From positions 1,736,001 through 1,800,000 of the forward strand of contig NZ_UGHV01000001.1 of the NCBI RefSeq assembly GCF_900451095.1: 64,000 nucleotides of DNA, in the 5' to 3' direction. Shown piece by piece: positions 51,150 to 60,612 of this stretch; positions within the stretch are counted from its first letter, which is position 1, and every line of letters begins with the position of its first letter. The notes beneath the pieces were generated by a model. That model did no database searches, was not told where the DNA came from, and saw nothing but the letters and a program-made list of their open reading frames with translations. A program made the translations under genes and the position numbers. Source of the stretch: Helicobacter canis (lineage in GTDB: Bacteria > Campylobacterota > Campylobacteria > Campylobacterales > Helicobacteraceae).

Positions 51150-53897
51150 ATGCATTTTGAACCTTACCCATTTGAACGATTACAAACACTCCTAGCTGAC
51201 ATCACCCCAAATGCCCCTATCCGCAAACTCACCATAGGCGAGCCGCAGCTACCCACACCACTATCTATCACCACTGCTCTGCAAGATTATGCCAAGGAGC
51301 TACGCTACTATCCCCCATCAGCTGGGATGCCCTATCTCAAAGATGCTATGTTAGGCTTTATCAAATCTCGCTATGGCATTACACTTAGTCACGATCAAAT
51401 TATCCCCACCTTTGGCACAAGAGAAGTGCTATTTAATCTCCCACAATTCTATCTAGCACATATCAAAAGTCCTGTTATCGCCCACCCAAATCCTTTCTAT
51501 CAAATCTATGAGGGTGCGGCGATTGCGAGCTCGGCTACAACAATCTATATGCCACTCACACAAGACAATAGCTTTAAACCGCACTTAAGCGATGAGCAAT
51601 GCAAGCGTGTCAATCTTGTGATCCTAAACTCCCCCAATAATCCCACAGGCTCTACCCTAAGCCTAGAAGAGCTGGTAGAATGGGTGCAAAAAGCCCTTAA
51701 ATACGACTTTTTACTTGTGTGCGATGAGTGTTATAGCGAGATTTATGAGCTGCCAGATAGCTTAGAATCCACTTTTTTACATAGCAATGCTCCAGCGGGG
51801 ATTTTGCAAGCAAGCCTTGCAGCTGGTAATGCAAACTTTAAAAACATCTTAGCACTCAACTCCATCTCTAAGCGCAGTAGCGCACCGGGCTTGCGAAGTG
51901 GCTTTGTCGCTGGAGATAGAGAGATCCTCCAAGGCTATATGACTTATCGCACTTATGCCGGGCTAGCCCAGCCTATGCCACTAGCGCGTGCTAGTGCGGT
52001 AGCGTGGAGCGATGAGGAAAGCGCACTAGAAATACGCAAAATCTACAGCCAAAATCTAAAGCTCGCACGACAATTATTCCCACATATCCCCATAGAGCCA
52101 TATAGCTTTTATATCTGGCTACCCGTGGGCGATGACCTAGCTTTCACACAAGAGCTCTACAAGCACACAGGCATTGCAGTGCTACCGGGGCGATTCCTAG
52201 GTCGAGACAATGCTGGGCAAGGCTTCGTGCGCATAGCTCTGGTGTATCCAGCAGAGCAAATGCAAGAAATCCTAGAAGATTTAGCGAAGTTTTATTATGC
52301 GTCATCTAGGGATTCGGCTTGTGGGCTAAAATCCACCAACGAGCAGCCAACGCTAAAAACACCGACAGAAAGCGTGTTTGATAGCCAAGCCGCAGGCGGC
52401 AGGATTTTTGATGAAAAAGCGGGGTTGTGCAGCCTTTTGCGCGGAGATAAGACTGATGGTCTATCGCACAAGCAAAAGGCAAACTTCTCGCTTTTTCGCA
52501 AAAAGCCAACGCCAAAAACTAGAATCCACTTTATCGGCATTGGGGGTATTGGGATCTCTGGGCTTGCCAAATACCTCCGTGCGCAAGGTGCGATCATTAG
52601 CGGCAGCGACATCGCCCACTCTCCTACAACCCACTACCTCCGCTCTCTTGGCGTGCAAATCCATATCCCTCACGACAAAGACGCGATACAAGATCAAGAT
52701 CTAGTAATCCACTCCGCCATAATCAAGCACGATAATCCAGAGATTATTCAAGCAAAAGCTAGCAATATCCCCGTCCTATCGCGCGAGCAAGCCTTGAAGC
52801 TCATTTTAGATTCTAAGCGTGTCTTTAGCGTGTGTGGGGCGCACGGCAAATCAAGCATTAGTGCTATGCTCAGCAGCATACTGCCGGATTTTGGCGCGAT
52901 TATTGGGGCAGAGAGCAAGGAGTTTCACTCTAATGTCCGCGAAGCCCAAAGCGAGTGCATTATCTTTGAAGCTGATGAATCAGACAAAAGCTTTTTAAAC
53001 TCCAACCCCTACCTAGCCATAATCCCAAACGCCGAGCCAGAGCATATGGAGACCTACAACCACAATATACAAGAGCTCCACACCGCATATACACAATTTT
53101 TAAGCAAAGCCTCTCTGCGCTGTATCAACGATAGCGATGAGTTTTTGCGCAGCACTTCGGTGCCCAGTCTGCACCTAAACCCAGCCAAAGACATCACAGA
53201 TATTGACTACTTTTTAGAAGATTCTATGCCTTATACGCGATTTTTCTTGAGAAATGTAGGGGAGTTTGCTGTATGGGGGCTAGGCGAGCATACAGCTCAA
53301 AATGCAGCCCTAGCAATACTTGCTGCCCTAGAGTTTAAAAAAGCGGATTCTAGAGCTATGCAAGAGACAAAGACACTAGATGATATTTGCTACTCTGCTA
53401 GTCATATCCAGCAAGTGCGCGAGAATCTCAAGCATTTTGCCGGGATCAAAAAGCGTTTTGATATTCTCTGCACTTCTCCTCTTACAATCATCGATGACTA
53501 CGCCCACCACCCCACAGAAATCAAAGCCACTATCCAAGCCTTGCGCATCTATGCCAAGCTACGAGGTATTACAAGCATTACAGCAATATGGCAGCCGCAT
53601 AAGTATTCACGGCTTTTTGACAACCTAAGCGCATTTCAAGAATGCTTTGATGATCTTCTATCAATGGGCGGAAAACTTGTGATTTTGCCCGTGTGGCGTG
53701 CTGGAGAAGAGAAAAGAGAGCTAGATTTAGGGCAGCTTTTTGCACATTGCAACCCCCTGCTTGCCACGCGAACCCAGCGCAATGCCAACACTCTAGAAAT
53801 ATATCATAATGACACTTTGCTTGCCACACTCGCGCAAGGTATCGCCATAGGCTTTGGCGCAGGGGATATTACTTATCAATTGCGAGGTGCAAAGTGA
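51150..53897 (+). CDS. Fusion of a DapC-like aminotransferase and MurC
   Basis: A single 915-residue frame. Residues 1-385 are a class I/II PLP aminotransferase (NSPNNPTGSTLSLEELVEW, VCDECYSEIY, PLP Lys in NSISKRSSAPGLRSGF) like the enzyme placed as succinyl-diaminopimelate aminotransferase DapC in H. pylori. Residues about 455-915 are MurC, UDP-N-acetylmuramate-L-alanine ligase (IHFIGIGGIGISGLAKYL, VCGAHGKSSISAM, FEADESD, IDDYAHHPTEI). The 70-residue linker is of low complexity with no internal Met and an AGAATCCAC word at its end. The two genes are neighbours in H. pylori, so the fusion likely arose by loss of the stop. Start at 51150 after AAAGGAA. Confidence 0.9.
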   Translation: MHFEPYPFERLQTLLADITPNAPIRKLTIGEPQLPTPLSITTALQDYAKELRYYPPSAGMPYLKDAMLGFIKSRYGITLSHDQIIPTFGTREVLFNLPQFYLAHIKSPVIAHPNPFYQIYEGAAIASSATTIYMPLTQDNSFKPHLSDEQCKRVNLVILNSPNNPTGSTLSLEELVEWVQKALKYDFLLVCDECYSEIYELPDSLESTFLHSNAPAGILQASLAAGNANFKNILALNSISKRSSAPGLRSGFVAGDREILQGYMTYRTYAGLAQPMPLARASAVAWSDEESALEIRKIYSQNLKLARQLFPHIPIEPYSFYIWLPVGDDLAFTQELYKHTGIAVLPGRFLGRDNAGQGFVRIALVYPAEQMQEILEDLAKFYYASSRDSACGLKSTNEQPTLKTPTESVFDSQAAGGRIFDEKAGLCSLLRGDKTDGLSHKQKANFSLFRKKPTPKTRIHFIGIGGIGISGLAKYLRAQGAIISGSDIAHSPTTHYLRSLGVQIHIPHDKDAIQDQDLVIHSAIIKHDNPEIIQAKASNIPVLSREQALKLILDSKRVFSVCGAHGKSSISAMLSSILPDFGAIIGAESKEFHSNVREAQSECIIFEADESDKSFLNSNPYLAIIPNAEPEHMETYNHNIQELHTAYTQFLSKASLRCINDSDEFLRSTSVPSLHLNPAKDITDIDYFLEDSMPYTRFFLRNVGEFAVWGLGEHTAQNAALAILAALEFKKADSRAMQETKTLDDICYSASHIQQVRENLKHFAGIKKRFDILCTSPLTIIDDYAHHPTEIKATIQALRIYAKLRGITSITAIWQPHKYSRLFDNLSAFQECFDDLLSMGGKLVILPVWRAGEEKRELDLGQLFAHCNPLLATRTQRNANTLEIYHNDTLLATLAQGIAIGFGAGDITYQLRGAK

Positions 53898-54304
53898 TGG
53901 GACCGCTCTCTGTGATTGGGATTTTTTGCCTACTTGGTGCGCTTGCTGCTGTGCTACTCTATCAATCAAGCCTTGCTATATCTAGAAAACTTCTGCTAGG
54001 CTCTGTGCTACTAGTGCTACTCATATCACTTGGTGGATACAACTATATACAATCAAAGCGCACAAGTATCACCACGCTTTTGGAAGAAGCGTTTGGCTCC
54101 GGAGAAACGCTTGATTGCGAAGGGTTTTTGGTGCATAAAAACGACTTTAATCTCATTAGCCAGACCTACACACTCATAGGCAAGAGAGACACGCCAACAA
54201 GCAATATCATCATATCGCTAGAAAAGTGTAAAATCACCACACCTTCAAAAGAAGATGCCGAATTGCTCAATGGACACACTATTGAAGAAATAGGTCGAGA
54301 ATAG
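53897..54304 (+). CDS. Unknown small membrane protein
   Basis: A 135-residue protein with two hydrophobic helices (about 2-20 and 30-50) and a polar C-terminal domain with two Cys (LDCEGFLV, LEKCKI). Its ATG overlaps the stop of the preceding gene (TGATG), so it is translationally coupled to murC. No known family; the position next to murC is shared with H. pylori. Confidence 0.7.
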   Translation: MGPLSVIGIFCLLGALAAVLLYQSSLAISRKLLLGSVLLVLLISLGGYNYIQSKRTSITTLLEEAFGSGETLDCEGFLVHKNDFNLISQTYTLIGKRDTPTSNIIISLEKCKITTPSKEDAELLNGHTIEEIGRE

Positions 54305-54309
54305 TAGCT

Positions 54310-54771
54310 ATGCCACCACTCAATGACACACAAAAAGTCCAGATTCTAGCCCAGAGCAAGACAATCATCATCATTGGGCTTTCACCTGATCCCACAAAGC
54401 CTAGCCACAAAGTTGCAGCATATTTGCAAGCACAAGGCTACACAATTATCCCCATCTATCCAAAGGGTGGTGAGATCCTAGGGCAAAAAGCCTTTAGCAC
54501 GCTGCAAGAGTGTATCCGCGCCCTATATGCGCAAGGCATACATATAGACATTATCAACATCTTTCGCAAAAGCCAAGCCCTACCCCAAATCGCACAAGAC
54601 ATCATCGATCTAGGGATCAAGCCACAATGTGTATGGGTGCAGCTAGGGCTACACAATGCGCAAGCAAAAGATATGCTCACACGCGCCGGGATTGCTTATG
54701 AAGAAAATAGCTGCATTAAGCTAGAGCACCAAAGACTCTGCGAATTTATACCACCACACACTAGAATCTAA
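54310..54771 (+). CDS. CoA-binding domain protein (YccU-like)
   Basis: A 153-residue Rossmann-fold protein: IIIIGLSPDPTKPSHKVAAY, then PIYPKGGEILGQKAF, IDIINIFRKSQALPQI and VWVQLGLHNAQA, matching the CoA_binding_2 family. The function of these small proteins is unknown. Five bases after the previous stop. Confidence 0.85.
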   Translation: MPPLNDTQKVQILAQSKTIIIIGLSPDPTKPSHKVAAYLQAQGYTIIPIYPKGGEILGQKAFSTLQECIRALYAQGIHIDIINIFRKSQALPQIAQDIIDLGIKPQCVWVQLGLHNAQAKDMLTRAGIAYEENSCIKLEHQRLCEFIPPHTRI

Positions 54772-54832
54772 AACTTGGCATTATTTTTGCTAGTAGTTGC
54801 ATAAGACTTTTCAACCACTACAAGGAATGGCG

Positions 54833-56011
54833 ATGAAGCTAAGGAAGCTAGTGTTTGTTTGCTTGAGTGTTGGGCTTCTGCAAGGCGCGGATATTAAGCT
54901 AAACGATGCTCCGGCAAACTCCTTTCAAGATGCCTTTGAACGCGGGCTGATTTATGGGCACGCGGGATTGCTTTTTCAGCAATCCATTGACAAAGCCCCA
55001 ACTTATGGCGACATCAATCTAAGCCTTGGCTATGAATCTAGGCGATTTATGGGCTATAAATTTGGCGCGGAACTATGGCTAATCCCTAAGCTTTACGAAG
55101 GATCTCCTAATGACTTTAGAAAAAGCCAAACCTACTTTGAAATGTCGCAAATCTATGCAGACTACTATAATCAATACGAGCGATTTGGTGGGACGATAGG
55201 GAGATTCCGCGCTAATGAAGAGTGGATCACGCATTTTAACGAAGGCTTAGCTTTAAGCTACGATCAAATCCCCAATCTCTCTCTAGCATTTATGTGGTCT
55301 TTGAGAAACGCCTACATCACTCCACACTTCTCACAAAACTACAAGGTATTTGGCGAGTATCAAAGCGGTAAAGTCGGGAAATGGACAGGAGGGGCATTTT
55401 ATCTACGCGCGACACTCTCTATCCCTCAAGCTCCAATCAAACTCACACCCTATATCTATCTTGTGCCAGACTTCTTTGTAGCACCGGGGCTTAAAGGAGA
55501 GCTTGATCTCCCTATCGCGCAAAAGGTTCTTTTTAAAGGTATGGTGCATTTGACCTCTTATGTGGAGCTAAACGACCAGCGCAAAGTCCTAAATAGTGGT
55601 GGTGGTGGGATCATCTGGGCAGAAGGCGGGGTTGATATGTCGTGGATACGCATAGGTGCTGGTATCATCAACACCCCAAAAGGTGGGGCAATCTACATCG
55701 ATGGCTTTGGGCAAAACACGCCCTTTGAGCGAGCCGATGGGATATTCTACTACAATGCCACGACTCCTTATGTATTTGTCTCTTCGGATTTATGGAAGTA
55801 TGTGAGTGTATATGGAGCATTTAGGACAAGTATCATAAATGCCCAAAGTGTCTTAAACTGGGAGGCAAGAATGGATATAACCCCTATCCAAAATGTGCGT
55901 ATGGGGATTAGCGCACTTGGCGTAAGCAACCCCACGCAAGCTCCATCAAAATTTGGGCAAAATCTTGGGAGCTATATGATCTTCCGCGGCTATGTGGAGT
56001 ATCATTTCTAG
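54833..56011 (+). CDS. Outer membrane protein (Campylobacterota porin-like)
   Basis: A 392-residue protein with a signal peptide (MKLRKLVFVCLSVGLLQG, cleavage near AD), then repeated amphipathic beta strands ending in the terminal aromatic FRGYVEYHF. It resembles Helicobacter and Campylobacter Opr-type porins (GRFRANEEWITHF). Substrate unknown. The start at 54833 is chosen because AAGGA is 6 bases upstream. Followed by an inverted-repeat element that could end transcription. Confidence 0.8.
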   Translation: MKLRKLVFVCLSVGLLQGADIKLNDAPANSFQDAFERGLIYGHAGLLFQQSIDKAPTYGDINLSLGYESRRFMGYKFGAELWLIPKLYEGSPNDFRKSQTYFEMSQIYADYYNQYERFGGTIGRFRANEEWITHFNEGLALSYDQIPNLSLAFMWSLRNAYITPHFSQNYKVFGEYQSGKVGKWTGGAFYLRATLSIPQAPIKLTPYIYLVPDFFVAPGLKGELDLPIAQKVLFKGMVHLTSYVELNDQRKVLNSGGGGIIWAEGGVDMSWIRIGAGIINTPKGGAIYIDGFGQNTPFERADGIFYYNATTPYVFVSSDLWKYVSVYGAFRTSIINAQSVLNWEARMDITPIQNVRMGISALGVSNPTQAPSKFGQNLGSYMIFRGYVEYHF

Positions 56012-56316
56012 GCACTCTTCTAAGTCTCTTGGGACTAGAATCCACTTTTTGCAGTTTTTGTGTGTTGGCAGCGTTATGTGAAAAAGTGGATTCTAGAATT
56101 GAAGTTAGTTTTAGAGTAAAACGATTCTAAGGATTGCGGTGGGGCTGTGGTAGCTTTGCGGATTTTCTAAAGAAACCTGCTTCGGCTTCGCCTTGCACCG
56201 CTTCGCTTGTTTTCTAAAGAAACATCGCTTTGCTCGTTTTCTAAAGAAACTTCGCAACACTGCCGCATCGCTCGCCCAAGACTGCATCGCTAGCGGAATC
56301 GCCCAAAGCTGAATCA
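56012..56316. repeat. Intergenic repeat cluster D (no gene)
   Basis: A 305-bp gap. It holds an inverted-repeat element at 56035-56096 and three copies of TTTTCTAAAGAAAC (56163-56176, 56210-56223, 56237-56250) with GCTTCG-rich spacers, plus short repeated GCATCGCT words. A reverse-oriented relative of the TTTTCTAAAGAAAC unit is in cluster A. No gene is supported. Confidence 0.65.
56035..56096. repeat. MITE-like element with 16-bp perfect terminal inverted repeats
   Basis: CTAGAATCCACTTTTT (56035-56050) and AAAAAGTGGATTCTAG (56081-56096) are exact reverse complements with a 30-bp interior. The hairpin probably serves as a terminator for the porin gene. Confidence 0.7.
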
Positions 56317-57744
56317 CTAATCGATAGCAACCCCTGCGACCCTCTCGCGCAAGAAGCTAAATGGCGGCAAAGGCAAAGGGAGCTTAAAGGCATTGGTATT
56401 GCCACTATGGATAGAATCTAGCTCTTTATTATCCTGCAAGCAGATTTTATCAAAACGCATATACCATACGCCATTTTCTGTAAAAATCTCTCCTAGCTCA
56501 CTTTTGCCACACGCCACTTTACACCCAAAAGGTGCGACAATCTCCTTTGCCTCACCCACCCTTATGGTATGCTTACACACCGCCCATTGCCCACTTTCAT
56601 CAACTTCAGCATTGACTTGGTAGCTACCTTCACTTATGGCGGTTTGGTGATTTTGGGTATTTGTCTTTTCATAAGGGCGATGGATAATATAGCCATCAGT
56701 AAAGCCGCGATTTTTCAGCGTTTGCAGCTCATTTGCAGCAAAGCTAGAATCCACTTTTACATCGCTACTATAATACCCATCAATACCCGCACGATACGCC
56801 CTAGCAGTAATCCCAGCATAGTAATTTGACTTTGTCCTGCCTTCAATCTTTAGCGCATCAATCGCCCCAGAATCCAAAATCTCCTTAATATGCCCGCTAA
56901 GATTCAAATCCTTAGAGTTAAAAATATGCGTCCCTAAGCCCTCTTCCTCTTCTAGCCTCATCATCACGCCATTATCGGGATTTTTGACATACAATTCTTT
57001 GCCATTAAACTTCACAAGCTCGTCATTCTCCACATTTCGCACAAAATATTCATAATCAAATCGGCAGTCATTCGCACAGCTTCCGCGGTTTGGCACGCGC
57101 CCACTTTGCAACGCAGAGATAAGACATCGCCCAGAAAATGCAAAGCACATACTCCCATGCACAAAAATTTCAATCTCCAAATCCGGCAAATGCTTTTTAA
57201 TCTCCATTGCATCTTTCAGGCTAATCTCTCTTGCAGCGACAATGCGTTTAACGCCCATTTCATAAAAAACTTCCGCATCAAGCACATTTAAGACATTGGC
57301 TTGAGTGGATAGGTGGATAGGGATTTGTGGGGCAATCCTTTTACTCAAACGCACAACTCCCGGAGCTGCCATAATAAACGCATCAGGGGATAAATCAGCC
57401 ATTTTGGCGATGTGAGATTCTAGGAGCTTGAGTTGGGAGTTAAAAGGAAAGCCATTGATGGCAACAAACACCTTTTTGCCTAGTCTATGGGCGTATTCCA
57501 CGCCTTTAGCAAAATCTTCATAGCTAAATTCCTTGCCTGCTCTTGTGCGTAGGGAGAAGTGGCTCACCCCTCCATACACCGCGTCTGCACCATATGCAAG
57601 GGCGATTTTTAGCTTATGCAAATTCCCCGCAGGAGAGAGAAGCTGCACCTTTTTAGATTCTACTTTAGATTCTATGGGCTTAGAGACACTAGAATCTAGC
57701 GCGTGATTTGCTGGACTTGGTGGATACATTGTTGTGTCAGTCAT
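56317..57744 (-). CDS. U32 family peptidase
   Basis: A 475-residue protein of the U32 (PrtC/YegQ) family, related to tRNA and rRNA hydroxylases as well as to collagenase-annotated proteins. AGNLHKLKIALAYGADAVYGG, then EIEIFVHGSMCFAFSGRCLIS and NRGSCANDCR hold the conserved Cys cluster. The first 30 residues are low complexity (LDSS, IESKVESK) with repeat-word codons, so the true start may be later. It follows cheZ on the same strand, as in H. pylori HP0169-HP0170. Confidence 0.88.
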   Translation of the reverse strand: MTDTTMYPPSPANHALDSSVSKPIESKVESKKVQLLSPAGNLHKLKIALAYGADAVYGGVSHFSLRTRAGKEFSYEDFAKGVEYAHRLGKKVFVAINGFPFNSQLKLLESHIAKMADLSPDAFIMAAPGVVRLSKRIAPQIPIHLSTQANVLNVLDAEVFYEMGVKRIVAAREISLKDAMEIKKHLPDLEIEIFVHGSMCFAFSGRCLISALQSGRVPNRGSCANDCRFDYEYFVRNVENDELVKFNGKELYVKNPDNGVMMRLEEEEGLGTHIFNSKDLNLSGHIKEILDSGAIDALKIEGRTKSNYYAGITARAYRAGIDGYYSSDVKVDSSFAANELQTLKNRGFTDGYIIHRPYEKTNTQNHQTAISEGSYQVNAEVDESGQWAVCKHTIRVGEAKEIVAPFGCKVACGKSELGEIFTENGVWYMRFDKICLQDNKELDSIHSGNTNAFKLPLPLPPFSFLRERVAGVAID

Positions 57745-57761
57745 CGCTAAGGCTTGTAGGT

Positions 57762-58463
57762 CTATTTCTTTTGCCCAAATGATGCGATTAGATTCTCAAT
57801 ATCTTGCGCATCGGCGATATTGGGATTATCATCGCCTGTGATATACACTGCTGAAGCGACTCTTTTAGTATCATCAATCTTGCTCTCAAAGAGTGAGTTC
57901 ATATACTGCGCTAAAGCACGCATCACATTGATCACACGCTCAATGCGCTGGCGGTTGATGTCTTGAAACTGCATAATATCCATAGCCTGCAAAATCGCAT
58001 CAGAGCAGTTGTTTGCACTTTCACTGACTAAAGCTACTTCATCAAGTATAGATCGAGTGGATTCTAACGCACTCTTAAAACTCTCCACATTAGGAAAATG
58101 CTCCACAAGCTTACTAAAGAGCTCTTCTTGGGCTGTGAGATAGGACTTAATCTTCTTAGAGGATTTGATAATTTCTTCCGCATTTGAGCTAATAATATCA
58201 AGCTGGTCAAATACCTCCCCGGCTTTTACCTCTGTATCACGCGTAACATCATCAAGCTGATGGACAACCTTGTGATCTTTGTCTGGCGGGGGAGGGGGCC
58301 AATGCTTTGAGGCATGGACACGGAAGTTATTAGGATCAAAGCCTTCATTTGCGACAACATCTTCACTTGTAGCCTGCTCTTGAGTGGATTCTACCCCATC
58401 AATACCCTGCAAGCCAGAATCCCCTTCATTCATCAATGCATCTAGCTCTTCTTGCGTCATCAC
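57762..58463 (-). CDS. cheZ: Chemotaxis phosphatase CheZ
   Basis: A 233-residue helical protein that dephosphorylates CheY-P. The active-site helix DIMQFQDINRQRIERV holds the catalytic Gln-Asp pair, and the C-terminal tail ENLIASFG is the CheY-binding peptide. A proline run (HWPPPPPDK) follows the N-terminal segment. It is the remote CheZ type known from H. pylori. A polyacidic N-terminus MTQEELDALM is similar to flagellar switch proteins. Confidence 0.88.
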   Translation of the reverse strand: MMTQEELDALMNEGDSGLQGIDGVESTQEQATSEDVVANEGFDPNNFRVHASKHWPPPPPDKDHKVVHQLDDVTRDTEVKAGEVFDQLDIISSNAEEIIKSSKKIKSYLTAQEELFSKLVEHFPNVESFKSALESTRSILDEVALVSESANNCSDAILQAMDIMQFQDINRQRIERVINVMRALAQYMNSLFESKIDDTKRVASAVYITGDDNPNIADAQDIENLIASFGQKK

Positions 58464-58543
58464 ACACCTTTACGCCAATCAAAATAAGATCGATTATACA
58501 CCACAAAAGTTTAATATTATATGAGCCTAACCCCATTGCGCCC

Positions 58544-60124
58544 CTAGATAACTACCATATGCAAGGAAATGCAAGCATCTATTTGCGATAGCTCTTGTAG
58601 CACTGCGTTAGAGACTGCATTATCCACCAAAATCACCGCAAGTGCTTCATTTTTGGCATTGCGCGCAAGCCTAAAATCCGCGATATTGATTTGGTGCTTG
58701 CCTAGGATTTGACCAACACTCCCTATAACACCCGGGACATCAGTATTTTTAAACAAAATCATTCGCCCCTTTGGCTCAATCAATGCTTCAAACTCATTGA
58801 TCGCACTTAAGCGGATAATGTTGTCATCAAACACTGTTCCAGATACACTTAGGCTACCATTGTTTGTATAGGCAGTTAAAGTAATGAGATTTTTATAAGA
58901 AGTAGAACTCTCGCTTGCTTTTTTCTTAATCTCTATACCACGCTCTTTGGCAAGAAATGGCGCATTGACATAATTGATCTTATCGCCAAGAGAAGGCTTC
59001 AATGCGCCGACTATCGCATAAATTTCAAGAGAATCAATATATTGACTAATCTCGCCTTGAGTTGCAATCTCAAGTGAAGTTAGCACGCTTTTATCAAGCT
59101 GCGAGCAAAGGAAGCCTAGCTTTTGCGCAAGCTCGGTGTAATGCCCCACAAAATCAGGGAGCTGCGTGGCGTTTGATGGAAGATTGAGTGCATTTGGATA
59201 GGCGATACCACGAGCTGCCTCCATCGCGACTTGTGCTGCTTGCTTGGCGATTTCTTCTTGGGATTCTAGTGTGTTTGCACCAATATGCGGAGTAACATAG
59301 ACATTTGGCAAATCCAAAAGCTTGCAGCTAGTCCCTGGCTCTTTGTCAAAAACATCAATCCCAGCCCAGCGCACCTTGCCACTTTGCAGGCTTTGGTATA
59401 AATCCTCTTCATTATATAGCCCACCACGAGCGCAGTTGATCAAAATCACACCATCTTTCATCTTAGCAATTTCTTTGGCGGTGATCATATTTTTTGTTTC
59501 AGTATTTTTAGGAGTGTGGATCGTGATAATATCGCACGATAAAATCTCATCAAAATCCTTTACATACGACACGCCAGCATTGATTGCCTTAGATGGCAAG
59601 ATATATGGATCGTATGTCAAAACTTCTGCTTCAAAAGCTTTGCAGCGGATCCCAACCCTAGAGCCGATATTTCCAAAGCCAATCACTCCTACTCTCTTGC
59701 CTTTAAGCTCTGTGCCATACCAGTCCTCTCTTTTCCATTTGCGCTCATCTTTGAGCTGGGCATTAGCCCCCGGAAAATTCCGTATCGCACTCAAAATATG
59801 CGTCATCGTAAGCTCTACTGCAGCAATGGTGTTTGCTGTTGGGACATTCATCACCACAATCCCTTGCTTAGAACAAGCATCAATATCGACATTATCCACA
59901 CCCACGCCGGCACGCACGATCGCCTTAAGAGCGGGGACATTGGCAAGAAACTTATCCCCAACCGCCGTGGAGCTACGAGTGATTGCCACATCAACCTCTT
60001 GCAATGACTGCAGTAATTCATCTTTAGGCAAGCTAGCTAGATTGAGTAAAGTTATGTCGCTTTGGGAAGCAAGCATATCTAAACCTTTTTGGTGGATATG
60101 ATCACATACGGCTATTTTATACAT
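58544..60124 (-). CDS. serA: D-3-phosphoglycerate dehydrogenase
   Basis: A 526-residue NAD-dependent enzyme, first step of serine synthesis. The Rossmann block VGVIGFGNIGSRVG, RAGVGVDNVD, NCARGGLY and the catalytic His in TPHIGANT are present. The C-terminal third holds an intervening domain and an ACT domain (FKNTDVPGVIGSVGQIL), the long type-1 form. Next to rpsA as in H. pylori. Confidence 0.95.
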   Translation of the reverse strand: MYKIAVCDHIHQKGLDMLASQSDITLLNLASLPKDELLQSLQEVDVAITRSSTAVGDKFLANVPALKAIVRAGVGVDNVDIDACSKQGIVVMNVPTANTIAAVELTMTHILSAIRNFPGANAQLKDERKWKREDWYGTELKGKRVGVIGFGNIGSRVGIRCKAFEAEVLTYDPYILPSKAINAGVSYVKDFDEILSCDIITIHTPKNTETKNMITAKEIAKMKDGVILINCARGGLYNEEDLYQSLQSGKVRWAGIDVFDKEPGTSCKLLDLPNVYVTPHIGANTLESQEEIAKQAAQVAMEAARGIAYPNALNLPSNATQLPDFVGHYTELAQKLGFLCSQLDKSVLTSLEIATQGEISQYIDSLEIYAIVGALKPSLGDKINYVNAPFLAKERGIEIKKKASESSTSYKNLITLTAYTNNGSLSVSGTVFDDNIIRLSAINEFEALIEPKGRMILFKNTDVPGVIGSVGQILGKHQINIADFRLARNAKNEALAVILVDNAVSNAVLQELSQIDACISLHMVVI

Positions 60125-60133
60125 TGCATCTCC

Positions 60134-60601
60134 TTACTGATAGGTGTATGGAACTTCATAATACTGCAGCTCCTTTATAAGCTGCTGCGCCTTGATATAT
60201 TCCTTTGGAATATATACAACCAAATCTATAGAGTTCGTATTTTTGCTATAAGCAAACTCTATATTCCTTTGCTTAAACAACTCATTTAAACAAAAAAACA
60301 AATACTGATCCACAGCAGAAATAAAAATCTTTTGCGGTATAGCTTTAATCTCTGGATCCACAAAATCCACGAAAATCTCAAACTCCTGCGCTGGATATGA
60401 ATAGGCTTTGTTGAAATGTTTAAGGTTATCAAGCCAATTGTCTTTTGTGGGATTTGGCATTGTAGCAACGGGGGCTTCTGTGGCAAACTCAAACCCAATA
60501 TGTGTAGCTTTTACTTTTGATTCATAGTAGAAAAGCCATCCAATACTCCCCCCTATAAGCACACAAGCAAACAAGACAAGTATGATAGCCTTTGTTTTCA
60601 T
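60134..60601 (-). CDS. Unknown protein with an N-terminal membrane helix
   Basis: A 155-residue protein with a hydrophobic N-terminal helix (residues 5-25) and a periplasmic domain without known motifs. It lies between rpsA and serA in the same order as in H. pylori (HP0398). Confidence 0.7.
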   Translation of the reverse strand: MKTKAIILVLFACVLIGGSIGWLFYYESKVKATHIGFEFATEAPVATMPNPTKDNWLDNLKHFNKAYSYPAQEFEIFVDFVDPEIKAIPQKIFISAVDQYLFFCLNELFKQRNIEFAYSKNTNSIDLVVYIPKEYIKAQQLIKELQYYEVPYTYQ

Positions 60602-60612
60602 ATAGCCCCAAT

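Noticed and set aside
52295-52704. Alternative-frame ORFs over the aminotransferase-MurC linker as separate genes
   Set aside because: They lack ribosome sites and domains, and the main frame is open through the whole linker.
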